Positions 34,845-43,260 of a DNA stretch of 64,000 bases are shown here, piece by piece. The stretch is taken from contig JBMYZR010000001.1 of NCBI GenBank assembly GCA_049610565.1, forward strand, positions 88,643-152,642. Direction: 5' to 3'. Made by a program: the position numbers and the translations under genes. The notes under the pieces are model-generated. The model worked only from the letters and a program-made list of their open reading frames with translations, had not been told where the DNA came from and searched no databases. This DNA comes from UBA8752 sp049610565. GTDB taxonomy: Bacteria > Bacteroidota > Bacteroidia > Flavobacteriales_D > Sanyastnellaceae. Numbering within the stretch: position 1 is the stretch's first letter; every line of letters starts with the position of its first letter.

Positions 34845-35335
34845 TCCGCCTTGCCCGCCAGGTCGGCGAGGGCCTGTCCCTCAAGCCGGCCATTGAGCCA
34901 CTCTCCTTCCACGGCCGACCCGAGCGACCGGTAAAAGCCGATGGCGGGCTCATTCCAATCGAGCACCTGCCACTGCATGTAGGCGCAGCCGCGCTTTGCC
35001 GTTTCCTGCGCCACGGCGGCGAAAAGCTGCAGGCCATACCCCTTGCCGCGCTCCGTCTCGGTCACCACGAGGTCCTCGAGGTACAGGCAGCGGCCATTCC
35101 ACGTGCTGTATTTCTGGTAAAACAGGGCAATGCCGACCACCTCATCGCGGTCGGCCGGCTCGAGGACCAGCAGTCCGTAGGCGGGGTCGGGTCCGAAGCC
35201 GTCGCGGAGCAGGACCTCCTCTCCGATGTTGACCTGGTCGAGCGCCCGCTCGTATTCGGCGAGCTCCCGAATCAGGCCCATCACCGCCGGCACATCCGCC
35301 TCGGTGGCCCATCGAATCCGTCCCTTTTCCTGCAT
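34841..35335 (-). CDS. GNAT-family N-acetyltransferase
   Basis: 164 residues from ATG 35335. It has the acetyl-CoA loop TERGKGYGLQLF (about residue 85) and the family's LYLEDLVV strand (about 75). The C-terminal WNEPAIGFYRSLGS resembles diamine or thialysine acetyltransferases. The substrate is not determinable from sequence. A longer frame up to 35452 runs through the promoter and the divergent cvpA gene, so it is rejected. The gene overlaps lysC by 4 bp. Confidence 0.87.
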   Translation of the reverse strand: MQEKGRIRWATEADVPAVMGLIRELAEYERALDQVNIGEEVLLRDGFGPDPAYGLLVLEPADRDEVVGIALFYQKYSTWNGRCLYLEDLVVTETERGKGYGLQLFAAVAQETAKRGCAYMQWQVLDWNEPAIGFYRSLGSAVEGEWLNGRLEGQALADLAGKAE

Positions 35336-35341
35336 GTCCTG

Positions 35342-35349
35342 CAAACCTA
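35342..35349 (-). promoter_or_regulatory. candidate -7 box of GNAT-lysC
   Basis: TAGGTTTG on the minus strand, an exact consensus match, 6 bases before the ATG at 35335. It overlaps the cvpA box by two bases. Confidence 0.55.
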
Positions 35350-35355
35350 GATTGC
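35348..35355 (+). promoter_or_regulatory. candidate -7 box of cvpA
   Basis: TAGATTGC, 8 bases before the ATG at 35364. Its first two bases are the TA of the divergent GNAT box. Confidence 0.4.
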
Positions 35356-35363
35356 AGGTCAGC

Positions 35364-35867
35364 ATGCCCGACGGAATTTCTCCATTCGACATCGCCTTGG
35401 GCCTTCCCCTCCTCTGGGCGGCCATCCGGGGCCTCCGCAAGGGGTTCGTCATGGAGGTGACCGGACTCGTCGCCCTGTTTCTCGGGGCCTATGCGGCCTT
35501 GTTCTGTTCAGACCTCGCCGCGGCCTGGCTCGATGACCGCTTCGCCATCGGGCATGAATACCTGGGCATCACCTCATTCGCGGTCACCTTCATCGCCGTG
35601 GTCCTCGGCGTGCACCTGCTCGGCCGCGTTGTCGAGAAGATGGTGGACCTGACGGCGCTCAAGCCCATGGACCGGCTGGGCGGACTTGCGTTTGCCATCG
35701 GGCGGGCCTGGCTGTTCTGGTCCATCGTGATTCTGCTGATCCAAGGCGCACTGGGTACCGATTTCCTGCCGTCCTCCTGGATCGAGGGCAGCCACCTGTG
35801 GCCGGCCATGGGGGACACGGCCCGCTTCCTGTTGCCCATCCTCGACCCCTGGATCCCCGAGGTCTGA
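35364..35867 (+). CDS. cvpA: CvpA family membrane protein
   Basis: 167 residues with four membrane helices (about 8-25, 30-50, 65-88, 103-125). It has the CvpA pattern ISPFDIALGLPLLWAAIRGLRKGF at the start, where one half-helix precedes the conserved GxxKGF. The family was named for colicin V export but has broader, unclear envelope roles. The ATG at 35364 is chosen because the upstream frame overlaps the divergent GNAT gene. It converges on the phosphohexomutase with a 19-bp gap. Confidence 0.85.
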   Translation: MPDGISPFDIALGLPLLWAAIRGLRKGFVMEVTGLVALFLGAYAALFCSDLAAAWLDDRFAIGHEYLGITSFAVTFIAVVLGVHLLGRVVEKMVDLTALKPMDRLGGLAFAIGRAWLFWSIVILLIQGALGTDFLPSSWIEGSHLWPAMGDTARFLLPILDPWIPEV

Positions 35868-35886
35868 CCGGCACAAGGGTCGAATT

Positions 35887-37596
35887 TCAGAGGTGGATCT
35901 CCACGCCGAGGTCCTGGCCGAGGCGCTGGATGCGGTCACCGAGTTGGCCCCACGCAGCGCCGTAGCCTTCGCTCGCGGACCACTCTCCCTTGACGGAAAA
36001 GTAGAATTTGATCTTGGGCTCGGTCCCCGAAGGCCGGGCCGTCACCAGGGCGCCCTCCTCGGTGAGGAACTGGACCACATTCGACGAGGGCAGGCCGTTC
36101 CAACCGCCCTGGTGATCGCGCACCTCGGCCACGGCCTCGCCGCCGAGGTGGGTGGGCGGTGATTGCCGGAATCCCTCCATCATGGCGCGGATCTCGCCGG
36201 CCCCCGCGATGCCCTCGCGCTTGAGGGAAACGAGGGCCTCCCGGTACATGCCGTAGTGGCGGTGCAGGTCGCGCAACCGGTCCAGCAGGGTCCGGCCCTT
36301 GCGCCACTCCGCGTCGGCCATTTCGGCAATCATGCACGCCGCGGCGATGGCGTCCTTGTCGCGGACCTCATCGCCCACCAGGTATCCGTAGCTCTCTTCG
36401 CCGCCCACCAGGAAGCGGCCATGGCCCTCCCGGGCCGCGATTTCGGCAGCAATCCACTTGAACCCGGTCAGCGTCTCCGCCACCGGCACGTCGAATTCGG
36501 CCGCGATGTCGCTGATCAGTCGGGTCGTGACGACGGTCCGCGCGACGAAGTCCCCCTCCTCGAGGGTGCCGCGTTCGGCCTTGGCCTTGAGGACGTAGTG
36601 GACGAGCAGGGCGGCGACCTCGTTGCCGTTGAGCAGGCGGAACCCGCCGCCGGGCTGTCGCACGGCCGCGCCCACGCGGTCGCTGTCCGGATCGGTGGCC
36701 AGCACGAGCTCGGCGCCGGTTTCCTCGGCCCGCTCCAGCGCCATCCGCAGGGCGCTCGCCTCCTCCGGGTTGGGAGACTCCACCGTCGGAAAGGCCCCGT
36801 CCGGCTCCGCTTGGGCCGCCAGCACCTCCACGTTGCGGAAACCGCATGCCGCGAGGGCCGGCGCCATGCTCACCGTCCCCGTGCCGTGCAGCGGGGAATA
36901 GACGATGCCGAGGTCGGAGCCTTCGTCCACGAGGGTTTCGCTGATGCGGTGGCCGGCGATGGCGTCGTAGTAGTCGAGGTCGAGTTGACCGTCGATGACA
37001 TGGATGCGGGGGTCGTCCGCCGGAGCGCGGCGGACCGCCTCCAGCCCGGACACCGCCCGGACGCGTTCGATGATGCCGTTGTCGTGGGGCGGAACGATCT
37101 GGCCTCCATCGCCCCAATACACCTTGTAGCCGTTGTACTCCTTGGGGTTGTGGCTCGCCGTGACGACGATGCCGGCCTGGCAGCCGAGCCGGCGGATGGC
37201 GAAGCTCAATTCCGGCGTCGGCCGCAGGGCCGGGAAGACGTGGGCGTCGATGCCGTTGCCGGCCAGGACCTCGGCGGCCACCCGCGTGAATTCATCGCTC
37301 CGGTGACGGCTGTCGTGGGCGATGGCCACCGCCATCGGGCCGTCATGGTGAGCGGACAGGTAATCGGCCAGCCCTTGGGTGGCCATGGCGACCACCGCCG
37401 CATTCATCCGGTTGGTGCCGGGCCCCATGATGCCCCGCATGCCGCCGGTGCCGAACGCCAGATCTTGATGGAAGGCCTCCTCGAGGGGGCTGGTGTTGCT
37501 GTCGTCGAGCATGGCCTGCACGGCCTCTCGGGTCTCCTCGTCGTGGGGTTCCCGGGTCCAGGCGAGGGCCCGGTTGCGGATGTCATCAAGGGTCAT
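35887..37596 (-). CDS. phosphoglucomutase/phosphomannomutase family protein
   Basis: 569 residues, the longer PgcA-like type. The active-site serine is in VTASHNPKEYNGYKVYW (about residue 140) and the metal loop is DPDSDRVG (about 302). The sugar-binding loop is GGEESYGY (about 395) and the phosphate-binding loop is RPSGTEPKIKFYF near the C-terminus. The N-terminal LAFGTGGMRGIMGPGTNRMN is also conserved. It interconverts hexose 1- and 6-phosphates; glucose 1-phosphate is the substrate of RfbA (53790). It is 6 bp downstream of rfbD. Confidence 0.93.
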   Translation of the reverse strand: MTLDDIRNRALAWTREPHDEETREAVQAMLDDSNTSPLEEAFHQDLAFGTGGMRGIMGPGTNRMNAAVVAMATQGLADYLSAHHDGPMAVAIAHDSRHRSDEFTRVAAEVLAGNGIDAHVFPALRPTPELSFAIRRLGCQAGIVVTASHNPKEYNGYKVYWGDGGQIVPPHDNGIIERVRAVSGLEAVRRAPADDPRIHVIDGQLDLDYYDAIAGHRISETLVDEGSDLGIVYSPLHGTGTVSMAPALAACGFRNVEVLAAQAEPDGAFPTVESPNPEEASALRMALERAEETGAELVLATDPDSDRVGAAVRQPGGGFRLLNGNEVAALLVHYVLKAKAERGTLEEGDFVARTVVTTRLISDIAAEFDVPVAETLTGFKWIAAEIAAREGHGRFLVGGEESYGYLVGDEVRDKDAIAAACMIAEMADAEWRKGRTLLDRLRDLHRHYGMYREALVSLKREGIAGAGEIRAMMEGFRQSPPTHLGGEAVAEVRDHQGGWNGLPSSNVVQFLTEEGALVTARPSGTEPKIKFYFSVKGEWSASEGYGAAWGQLGDRIQRLGQDLGVEIHL

Positions 37597-37602
37597 GACG
37601 GA

Positions 37603-38487
37603 TCAATTCGGTGCGTCTGGAAATTTCGGCATCAAACACGACTTGAGCGCCACCTTCCACGAAACGGAATCGCGGCCCAATGCCTCGAAAAATGGGCGTT
37701 CGTCGAGTTTGCTGTAGGCCGGCCGCTTGGCGCGCGTCGGAAATGACGAGGTCGGGACGGGACGGACCTCTACATCGGGCGCCCGTTCGGCAAGGATGGC
37801 CGAGGCGAACCCATGCCATGTCGTGACGCCCTCGTGTCCGTAATGATGAGCGCCCTGCGTCTTGTCCGGGGCGGCCTGCATCAGGTCCACCCAATGGAGC
37901 AGGTCCTCGGCGAGGTGGCCGGCGTGGGTCGGACATCCCTGCTGGTCGTCCACCACGGTCAGCACGTCGCGGTCGGCAGCGAGGCGCAGCATCGTGTTGA
38001 GGAAGTTCTTTCCCTCCCGGTCGTACAACCAGCTGACCCGGATGATGCTGGCGGAGGGCAGGGCCTCGAGCACGGCGCGTTCGCCCTGCAACTTGCTGTC
38101 GCCGTAAACGCCCAAGGGCGAGGTCGGGTCGTCGGGGAGGTAGGGCCGGGTGCCCGAACCGTCAAACACGTAATCGGTGCTGATGTGGACCATGCGGATG
38201 TCCCGCTCCGCGCACGCCGCGGCGAGCCGGCCTGGGGCGATGCCGTTGATGCGGTGGGCGCGTTCGGCATCGTCCTCAGCCGCATCCACGGCCGTGTAGG
38301 CCGCACAGGACAGGACCACGTCGGGGCGGAGGCGATCCAGCACGGGCCCGAAGGTCTCGGGCTGCTCCAAATCCAGCACGTCCCGACCGCAGGCCAGCAG
38401 CGTCTTGTCCCACGCCACAGGATGGTCCGCGGTGGCCATCAGCCTGCCGCCCAATTGGCCCGTCGTGCCCGTGATCATCACCCGCAT
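37603..38487 (-). CDS. rfbD: dTDP-4-dehydrorhamnose reductase
   Basis: 294 residues from ATG 38487. The NADPH fingerprint is ITGTTGQLGGRL, and the catalytic Tyr/Lys are in YGDSKLQGE (about residue 127). STDYVFDGSGTRPY and the C-terminal RPAYSKLDE are typical of RfbD. It performs the last step of dTDP-L-rhamnose synthesis. rfbA is 15 kb away; rfbB and rfbC are not in the window. The phosphohexomutase that can supply glucose 1-phosphate follows directly. Confidence 0.93.
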   Translation of the reverse strand: MRVMITGTTGQLGGRLMATADHPVAWDKTLLACGRDVLDLEQPETFGPVLDRLRPDVVLSCAAYTAVDAAEDDAERAHRINGIAPGRLAAACAERDIRMVHISTDYVFDGSGTRPYLPDDPTSPLGVYGDSKLQGERAVLEALPSASIIRVSWLYDREGKNFLNTMLRLAADRDVLTVVDDQQGCPTHAGHLAEDLLHWVDLMQAAPDKTQGAHHYGHEGVTTWHGFASAILAERAPDVEVRPVPTSSFPTRAKRPAYSKLDERPFFEALGRDSVSWKVALKSCLMPKFPDAPN

Positions 38488-38560
38488 GACACAAAGAAAA
38501 GGGGCGGCTGGAGCGCTTTGGCACGCTTTCTGCCGTTTGAAGAACAAATCCACGTTCACC

Positions 38561-39232
38561 ATGACGCACTTCCTCACCTCCCGATCCAGGATGGGCGCCG
38601 CGCTCGCCGTCCTCACCCTCGCCCTCTCCACCGCGGCCTTCGGCCAACGGAGGGGACCCTTCTTCGAACCGCGCCGGGCCGGCGCCTTCGAACTGAGCGG
38701 CACCGCATTGCTCTCCCACGTCGAGGAGGGCAACCTCATGGTCGATCCCGGCCTCGAGGTCACCTTTCTCGGACGTTCCCCCGGCGCCCTGCACAGTGGC
38801 GTCCGACTCGGCATCGGCATGCTCGACCAATCGGGGGCCGTGTCCGGTTCGGACCTCGGGACGACCGAACGCCGACGCACCCTCCTCCCCGAAGTCTCCG
38901 GCGTGCTCCGGCTCGACCCGTTCCGCTCCGGTTTCCGTCCTTTCGTCGAAGGCGAACTGGGCATGGCCGCCACCCTCGCCGATGTCCGGTCATTCGATGA
39001 ACTTGGCCACCGCATCGGCTACGATGTCCCGGCCTTTGACCCGACCCTCCACTATGGATGGGCAGCCGGGGCGCGCATCCGCATGGGCACCGGCACTTTC
39101 CTGTCGCTTCGCTATGGCGAACGCATCGGCGGACACCTCGACGTGCCGAATCCGGTGGACGACTCCGAGGTGCTGACGACCCTGGACAACCAACGCCGGG
39201 TGCTCAGCATGGGCTTGAGCCTCGCCCTCTGA
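38561..39232 (+). CDS. secreted or outer-membrane beta-barrel-like protein of unknown function
   Basis: 223 residues from ATG 38561. A signal peptide (hydrophobic about 12-28, cleavage near AAFGQ) is followed by alternating beta-strand sequence and ends in the aromatic/leucine-rich strand RRVLSMGLSLAL, typical of small Bacteroidota outer-membrane barrels. The repeated pattern of Gly-rich hairpins (WAAGARIRMGTGTFLSLRYG) fits about eight strands. I recognise no named family. It is divergent from rfbD and converges on the MacB-like permease. Confidence 0.65.
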   Translation: MTHFLTSRSRMGAALAVLTLALSTAAFGQRRGPFFEPRRAGAFELSGTALLSHVEEGNLMVDPGLEVTFLGRSPGALHSGVRLGIGMLDQSGAVSGSDLGTTERRRTLLPEVSGVLRLDPFRSGFRPFVEGELGMAATLADVRSFDELGHRIGYDVPAFDPTLHYGWAAGARIRMGTGTFLSLRYGERIGGHLDVPNPVDDSEVLTTLDNQRRVLSMGLSLAL

Positions 39233-39263
39233 GGCACAGCCGTCCACCCGCTTCTCTACGATT

Positions 39264-40502
39264 TCACGCAGCCCGCATGGCCTCCACCGGATCCATGCGG
39301 GCTGCTTGCATGGCGGGGGCCAGCCCGGCCACGATGCCGCTGAAGATCGCGATGCCCAGTCCGAGCAGGAACCGGTCCACGCCAAAGACGAGGGCGAACC
39401 CCTCGGAGGTCGCGTTGACGAGCAGCACCAGCAAGGCCACGGCCAGCAGCGCCATGAGCGCCCCGATGAGGCAGAGGGCCACGGCTTCGGTCAGGAACTG
39501 GGCGAGGACGAAACTCCGCTTGGCGCCGAGCGCCTTCTGCACCCCGATGAGGGGCGTGCGCTCCTTGACTGAGACGAACATGATGTTGGCCACCGAAAAG
39601 CACCCGATCAGGATGGCAAAGACGCCGATGAACCACACGCCGTTTTCGAGCTGGCCGAAGATGCGGTCGATGAAGGCGGTGAGCATTTCCACCTCGTTGA
39701 CCGCGAAGTCCGACTCGTCCCGCGGGTGCAGACGGCGCAGGGGGCGGTAGGCCGCGATGACCTCGCCCTTGAGCGTCTCCAGGTCCACGCCCTCCTTGGC
39801 CCGGATCAGGATGCTCGCCTTGAGCGACCTGAAGTTCATGAGCTGACTGGCAAACGTGACCGGAATCAGCACGAGGTCGTCGGACCCCTCCCCCACGAGC
39901 GAAGTCCCCTCCTGGGCGAGCACCCCGATGACCGTCAACCTCCGGCCCTCCAGCACGCAGGTCTGGCCGATGGGGTCTTCTCCGGGAAACAACCGGTCGA
40001 TGATGTCCCGGCCGAGGATGACGGAGGGAATGCCGGCCTGCATCTCCCGTTCGGTGAAGAAGCGACCGTCCTCGATGTCGAGTTCGATGGCATCGAGGTA
40101 ATCCAGCGTCACCGCCCCGATGCGCGCCCCCGCAAAGCTGCTGCTGCCCCGTTCCAGGGTGCCCATGTTGCCCGTCTGGAAGGCCACACTTCGCGCCGAG
40201 GGCAACCGCTCGCTGAGCAATTCTGCGTCCTCGAGCGTGGGGTCCTTGCGCACCGCGTACTTCCACCACGGATAGTCCGAGGAGAACGTCCACGGCATTT
40301 TTTCCACGAAGAGCACGTCGCTCCGGACCGAACTGAAAATGCCCTTGAGGTTTTCTTCGAGCGAGTCGGACACCGTGAAGACCGCGGTGATCATGAAGAT
40401 TCCGATCATCACGCCGAGCAGGGACAGGAGCGTCCTGAGCCGGTTGGTCACCAGCGATTGCCATGCCTGCACGAAGCTTTCCACGAACAACCGGCGCGTC
40501 AT
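39264..40502 (-). CDS. MacB-like ABC transporter permease
   Basis: 412 residues. The MacB_PCD region starts with FVQAWQSLVTNRLRTLLSLLGVMIG (one helix) and continues to about residue 240. The FtsX domain has three helices at about 280-305, 325-355 and 370-395, and the conserved end is AARMDPVEAMR. It is probably the membrane part of an efflux or lipoprotein-type ABC system. No ATPase or membrane-fusion partner is adjacent. Its promoter TAGCTTTG is 4 bases before the ATG. It is divergent from purH. Confidence 0.87.
   Translation of the reverse strand: MTRRLFVESFVQAWQSLVTNRLRTLLSLLGVMIGIFMITAVFTVSDSLEENLKGIFSSVRSDVLFVEKMPWTFSSDYPWWKYAVRKDPTLEDAELLSERLPSARSVAFQTGNMGTLERGSSSFAGARIGAVTLDYLDAIELDIEDGRFFTEREMQAGIPSVILGRDIIDRLFPGEDPIGQTCVLEGRRLTVIGVLAQEGTSLVGEGSDDLVLIPVTFASQLMNFRSLKASILIRAKEGVDLETLKGEVIAAYRPLRRLHPRDESDFAVNEVEMLTAFIDRIFGQLENGVWFIGVFAILIGCFSVANIMFVSVKERTPLIGVQKALGAKRSFVLAQFLTEAVALCLIGALMALLAVALLVLLVNATSEGFALVFGVDRFLLGLGIAIFSGIVAGLAPAMQAARMDPVEAMRAA
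39268..39305. repeat. 13-bp perfect inverted repeat at the 3' end of the MacB-like gene
   Basis: GCAGCCCGCATGG (39268-39280) pairs with CCATGCGGGCTGC (39293-39305), loop 12. It lies in the last codons of the permease and 36 bp after the convergent outer-membrane gene. There is no T run, so it is a weak terminator candidate or an mRNA-end stabiliser. Confidence 0.6.
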
Positions 40503-40506
40503 GCAC

Positions 40507-40514
40507 CAAAGCTA
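40507..40514 (-). promoter_or_regulatory. candidate -7 box of the MacB-like permease
   Basis: TAGCTTTG on the minus strand, an exact consensus match, 4 bases before the ATG at 40502. Confidence 0.55.
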
Positions 40515-40548
40515 CGCCCCGGGGGTGGTGAAGGCCCGGGCTGTGGGC

Positions 40549-40556
40549 TAATTTCG
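40549..40556 (+). promoter_or_regulatory. candidate -7 box of purH
   Basis: TAATTTCG, 24 bases before the purH ATG at 40581. Confidence 0.55.
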
Positions 40557-40580
40557 CCGCTTCCCATTTCGATTCACCTC

Positions 40581-42104
40581 ATGGAACGCCCGATCCGCCG
40601 CGCCCTCATCTCCGTCTTCCACAAGGAAGGCCTCGCCCCCATCGTCGAACGCCTGCACGCCCACGGCGTGGAGATCCTCTCCACCGGAGGAACGCAACGC
40701 GCCATCGAGGCGCTGGGCGCCGAAGTGACCCCGGTCGAGTCCGTCACGCAAACCGCCGAAATGCTCGGTGGCCGGGTGAAGACGCTCCACCCGATGGTCT
40801 TCGGTGGCATCCTCGCCCGCCGGAACTTCGAAGCGGACGACGTGGACGTGGCCGAGCATGGCATCGGACAGATTGACCTGGTCATCGTCGACCTCTACCC
40901 CTTCGAGGAGACGCTCGCTTCGGGCGCCGACGAGGGCGAGATCATCGAGAAAATCGACATCGGCGGCATCGCCCTCATCCGCGCTGCGGCCAAGAACTTC
41001 AAGGACGTGGTCTGCATCCCGTCCCGCGGCCAGTACGGAGACCTGGTGGAGGCCCTGTCCGACGGCATGAGCACGGACCTGGACTTCCGCCGCCGCATGG
41101 CCGGTGCTGCCTTCGGCGTCTCGTCCGGCTACGACGCGGCCATCGGCAAGTGGGTCCGCGAAGGCGGTCAGCCCGAGGTGCTGTCCCTTCTCGAGACGGC
41201 CTGCAACCCGCTCCGCTACGGGGAGAATCCGCACCAGGAAGGCGCCTTCTACGGCGACCTCGAGGGCCTGTTCACCCAGCACAACGGCAAGGCGCTCAGC
41301 TACAACAACCTGCTCGACGTCGACGCCGCCGTCCAGTTGATGGCCGAGTTCAAGGACGACGCCCCGACGGTCGCCATCCTCAAGCACAACAACGCCTGTG
41401 GACTCGCCACCCGCGATGCCCTGGCCGACGCCTACTCGGACGCCCTCGCCGGCGACCCGGTCTCGGCCTTCGGTGGCGTGGTCATCGCCAACCGGACTCT
41501 GGACGTCGCCACGGCCGAAGCCCTGCACACCCTCTTCTGCGAGGTCGTGATCGCCCCGGACTACGAGCCGGCTGCCCTGGCCCTGCTCAGCGGCAAGAAG
41601 AACCGCATCCTGCTCACGCAGCATCACTGGCCCGCCTCCCCCAAGCTGGTGCGGTCCGCCCTCGGTGGCTACCTGGTCCAGCAGCCGGACGACCGGGTGG
41701 AAGGCCCGGCTGACTTCGAGTGCGTCACCCAAACGGCGGTGACCACGGAGCAGGCCGCCGATCTGGCCTTCGCCCTGAAGCTGGTCAAGCACACCCGCTC
41801 CAACACCATCGTCCTCGCCCGGAACGGCCAGCTCCTCGCCAGCGGAACCGGCCAGACCTCCCGCGTCGACGCCCTGAATCAGGCCATCGACAAGGCCGGT
41901 CGGATGGGCTTCTCGCTGGAGGGCGCCGCGATGGCCAGCGACGCGTTTTTCCCCTTCCCGGACTGCGTGGAAATCGCCCACAAGGCGGGCATCACCTCGG
42001 TCGTCCAACCTGGCGGCTCCATCAAGGACAACCTCAGCGTGGCCTACTGCGATGACAACGGGTTGGCCATGGCCATGACCGGCATTCGCCACTTCCGTCA
42101 CTGA
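40581..42104 (+). CDS. purH: bifunctional AICAR formyltransferase / IMP cyclohydrolase
   Basis: 507 residues, standard length. The N-terminal cyclohydrolase has EILSTGGTQRAIE and GRVKTLHPMVFGGIL (about residue 60). The C-terminal transformylase has LRYGENPHQEGAFY (about 210), ILKHNNACGLA (about 265, catalytic Lys-His) and the end SVVQPGGSIKDN. It catalyses the last two steps of IMP synthesis. A long in-frame extension upstream to 39726 is antisense to the permease and is not real. mreB follows after 117 bp. Confidence 0.96.
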   Translation: MERPIRRALISVFHKEGLAPIVERLHAHGVEILSTGGTQRAIEALGAEVTPVESVTQTAEMLGGRVKTLHPMVFGGILARRNFEADDVDVAEHGIGQIDLVIVDLYPFEETLASGADEGEIIEKIDIGGIALIRAAAKNFKDVVCIPSRGQYGDLVEALSDGMSTDLDFRRRMAGAAFGVSSGYDAAIGKWVREGGQPEVLSLLETACNPLRYGENPHQEGAFYGDLEGLFTQHNGKALSYNNLLDVDAAVQLMAEFKDDAPTVAILKHNNACGLATRDALADAYSDALAGDPVSAFGGVVIANRTLDVATAEALHTLFCEVVIAPDYEPAALALLSGKKNRILLTQHHWPASPKLVRSALGGYLVQQPDDRVEGPADFECVTQTAVTTEQAADLAFALKLVKHTRSNTIVLARNGQLLASGTGQTSRVDALNQAIDKAGRMGFSLEGAAMASDAFFPFPDCVEIAHKAGITSVVQPGGSIKDNLSVAYCDDNGLAMAMTGIRHFRH

Positions 42105-42113
42105 CCTTGACCC

Positions 42114-42154
42114 AACCCGTCTTGCGGGCCGCTCGGGCCGCGGAACCGGGTTTT
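42114..42154 (+). terminator. weak terminator candidate after purH
   Basis: AACCCG (42114-42119) pairs with CGGGTT (42147-42152) around a GC-rich inner part and is followed by TTTT. It would only partly separate purH from mreB. Confidence 0.3.
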
Positions 42155-42208
42155 CAACATCGGAGGAATCCTTCGGCAACATGCCGAGGAATTTGAACGT
42201 TGCTTTCG

Positions 42209-42216
42209 CACATTTG
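42209..42216 (+). promoter_or_regulatory. weak -7 box candidate of mreB
   Basis: CACATTTG, one mismatch to TAnnTTTG, 5 bases before the mreB ATG (42222). The spacing agrees with other genes here. Confidence 0.3.
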
Positions 42217-42221
42217 AGACA

Positions 42222-43247
42222 ATGGGGCTGTTCAACTTTTTCATGCAGGAGATCGCCATCGATCTCGGCACCGCCAACACGGTGATTTACTACGAGGACC
42301 AGGTCGTCGTGGACGAACCCTCCATTGTGGCCAAGGACCGCGCGTCGAACAAGACCGTGGCCATCGGGCGCCAGGCCCAGCAGATGCATGGAAAGACGCA
42401 CGAGAACATCAAGACCGTGCGCCCGCTCAAGGACGGCGTGATCGCCGACTTCCAGAGCGCGGAGGACATGATCAAGGGGATGATCCGGATGATCAACCAG
42501 CGGAAGAGCCTGTTCAACCCCAGCCTCCGCATGGTCATCTGCATCCCGTCGGGCATCACCGAGGTGGAGAAGCGTGCGGTCAAGGACAGTGCGGAACACG
42601 CCGGCGCCAAGGAGGTCTATCTCATCCACGAGCCCATGGCAGCGGCCATCGGAATCGGCATCGACGTCGAGGAGCCGATGGGCAACATGATCATCGACAT
42701 CGGGGGCGGAACCTCCGAGATTGCCGTCATCGCGCTGGGTGGCATCGTGACCGACAAGAACATCCGGGTGGCCGGGGACGAGTTCACCCAGGACATCGAG
42801 GAGTACATGCGCCGCCAGCACAACATCCTCGTGGGCGAGCGCACCGCCGAGCAGATCAAGATCGAGGTGGGCAGTGCCCTGACCGAGCTGGACGAGCCGC
42901 CGGAGGATTACGCCGTTCGCGGCCGGGACCTCATGACGGGCATTCCGAAGGAAATCCACGTGAGCTATGCCGAGATCGCCATGGCACTCGACAAGTCCAT
43001 CTCCAAGATCGAGGAGGCCATCCTGAGCTGCCTGGAGAACACGCCCCCGGAACTGTCCGCGGACATCTACAAGACCGGCATCTACCTCGCCGGTGGCGGG
43101 GCGCTGCTGCGCGGACTGGACAAGCGGATCAGCTCCAAGACCCGCCTTCCGGTCCACGTGGCCGAGGAGCCGCTCCGCGCCGTGGCCCGGGGCACGGCCA
43201 TCGCCCTGAAGAACGTCGAGAACTTCGCCTTCCTGATGCGCGAGTGA
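42222..43247 (+). CDS. mreB: rod shape-determining protein MreB
   Basis: 341 residues, actin fold. Phosphate 1 motif DLGTANTVIY is at residue 11, phosphate 2 DIGGGTSEIAV near 160 and the adenosine motif LAGGGALLRGLDKRI near 288. The N-terminal GLFNFFMQEIAI precedes the actin core. MreB filaments steer the elongation machinery along the inner membrane. It heads the mreB-mreC-mreD-mrdA-rodA cluster. Confidence 0.97.
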   Translation: MGLFNFFMQEIAIDLGTANTVIYYEDQVVVDEPSIVAKDRASNKTVAIGRQAQQMHGKTHENIKTVRPLKDGVIADFQSAEDMIKGMIRMINQRKSLFNPSLRMVICIPSGITEVEKRAVKDSAEHAGAKEVYLIHEPMAAAIGIGIDVEEPMGNMIIDIGGGTSEIAVIALGGIVTDKNIRVAGDEFTQDIEEYMRRQHNILVGERTAEQIKIEVGSALTELDEPPEDYAVRGRDLMTGIPKEIHVSYAEIAMALDKSISKIEEAILSCLENTPPELSADIYKTGIYLAGGGALLRGLDKRISSKTRLPVHVAEEPLRAVARGTAIALKNVENFAFLMRE

Positions 43248-43260
43248 GACCGGACTGCCC

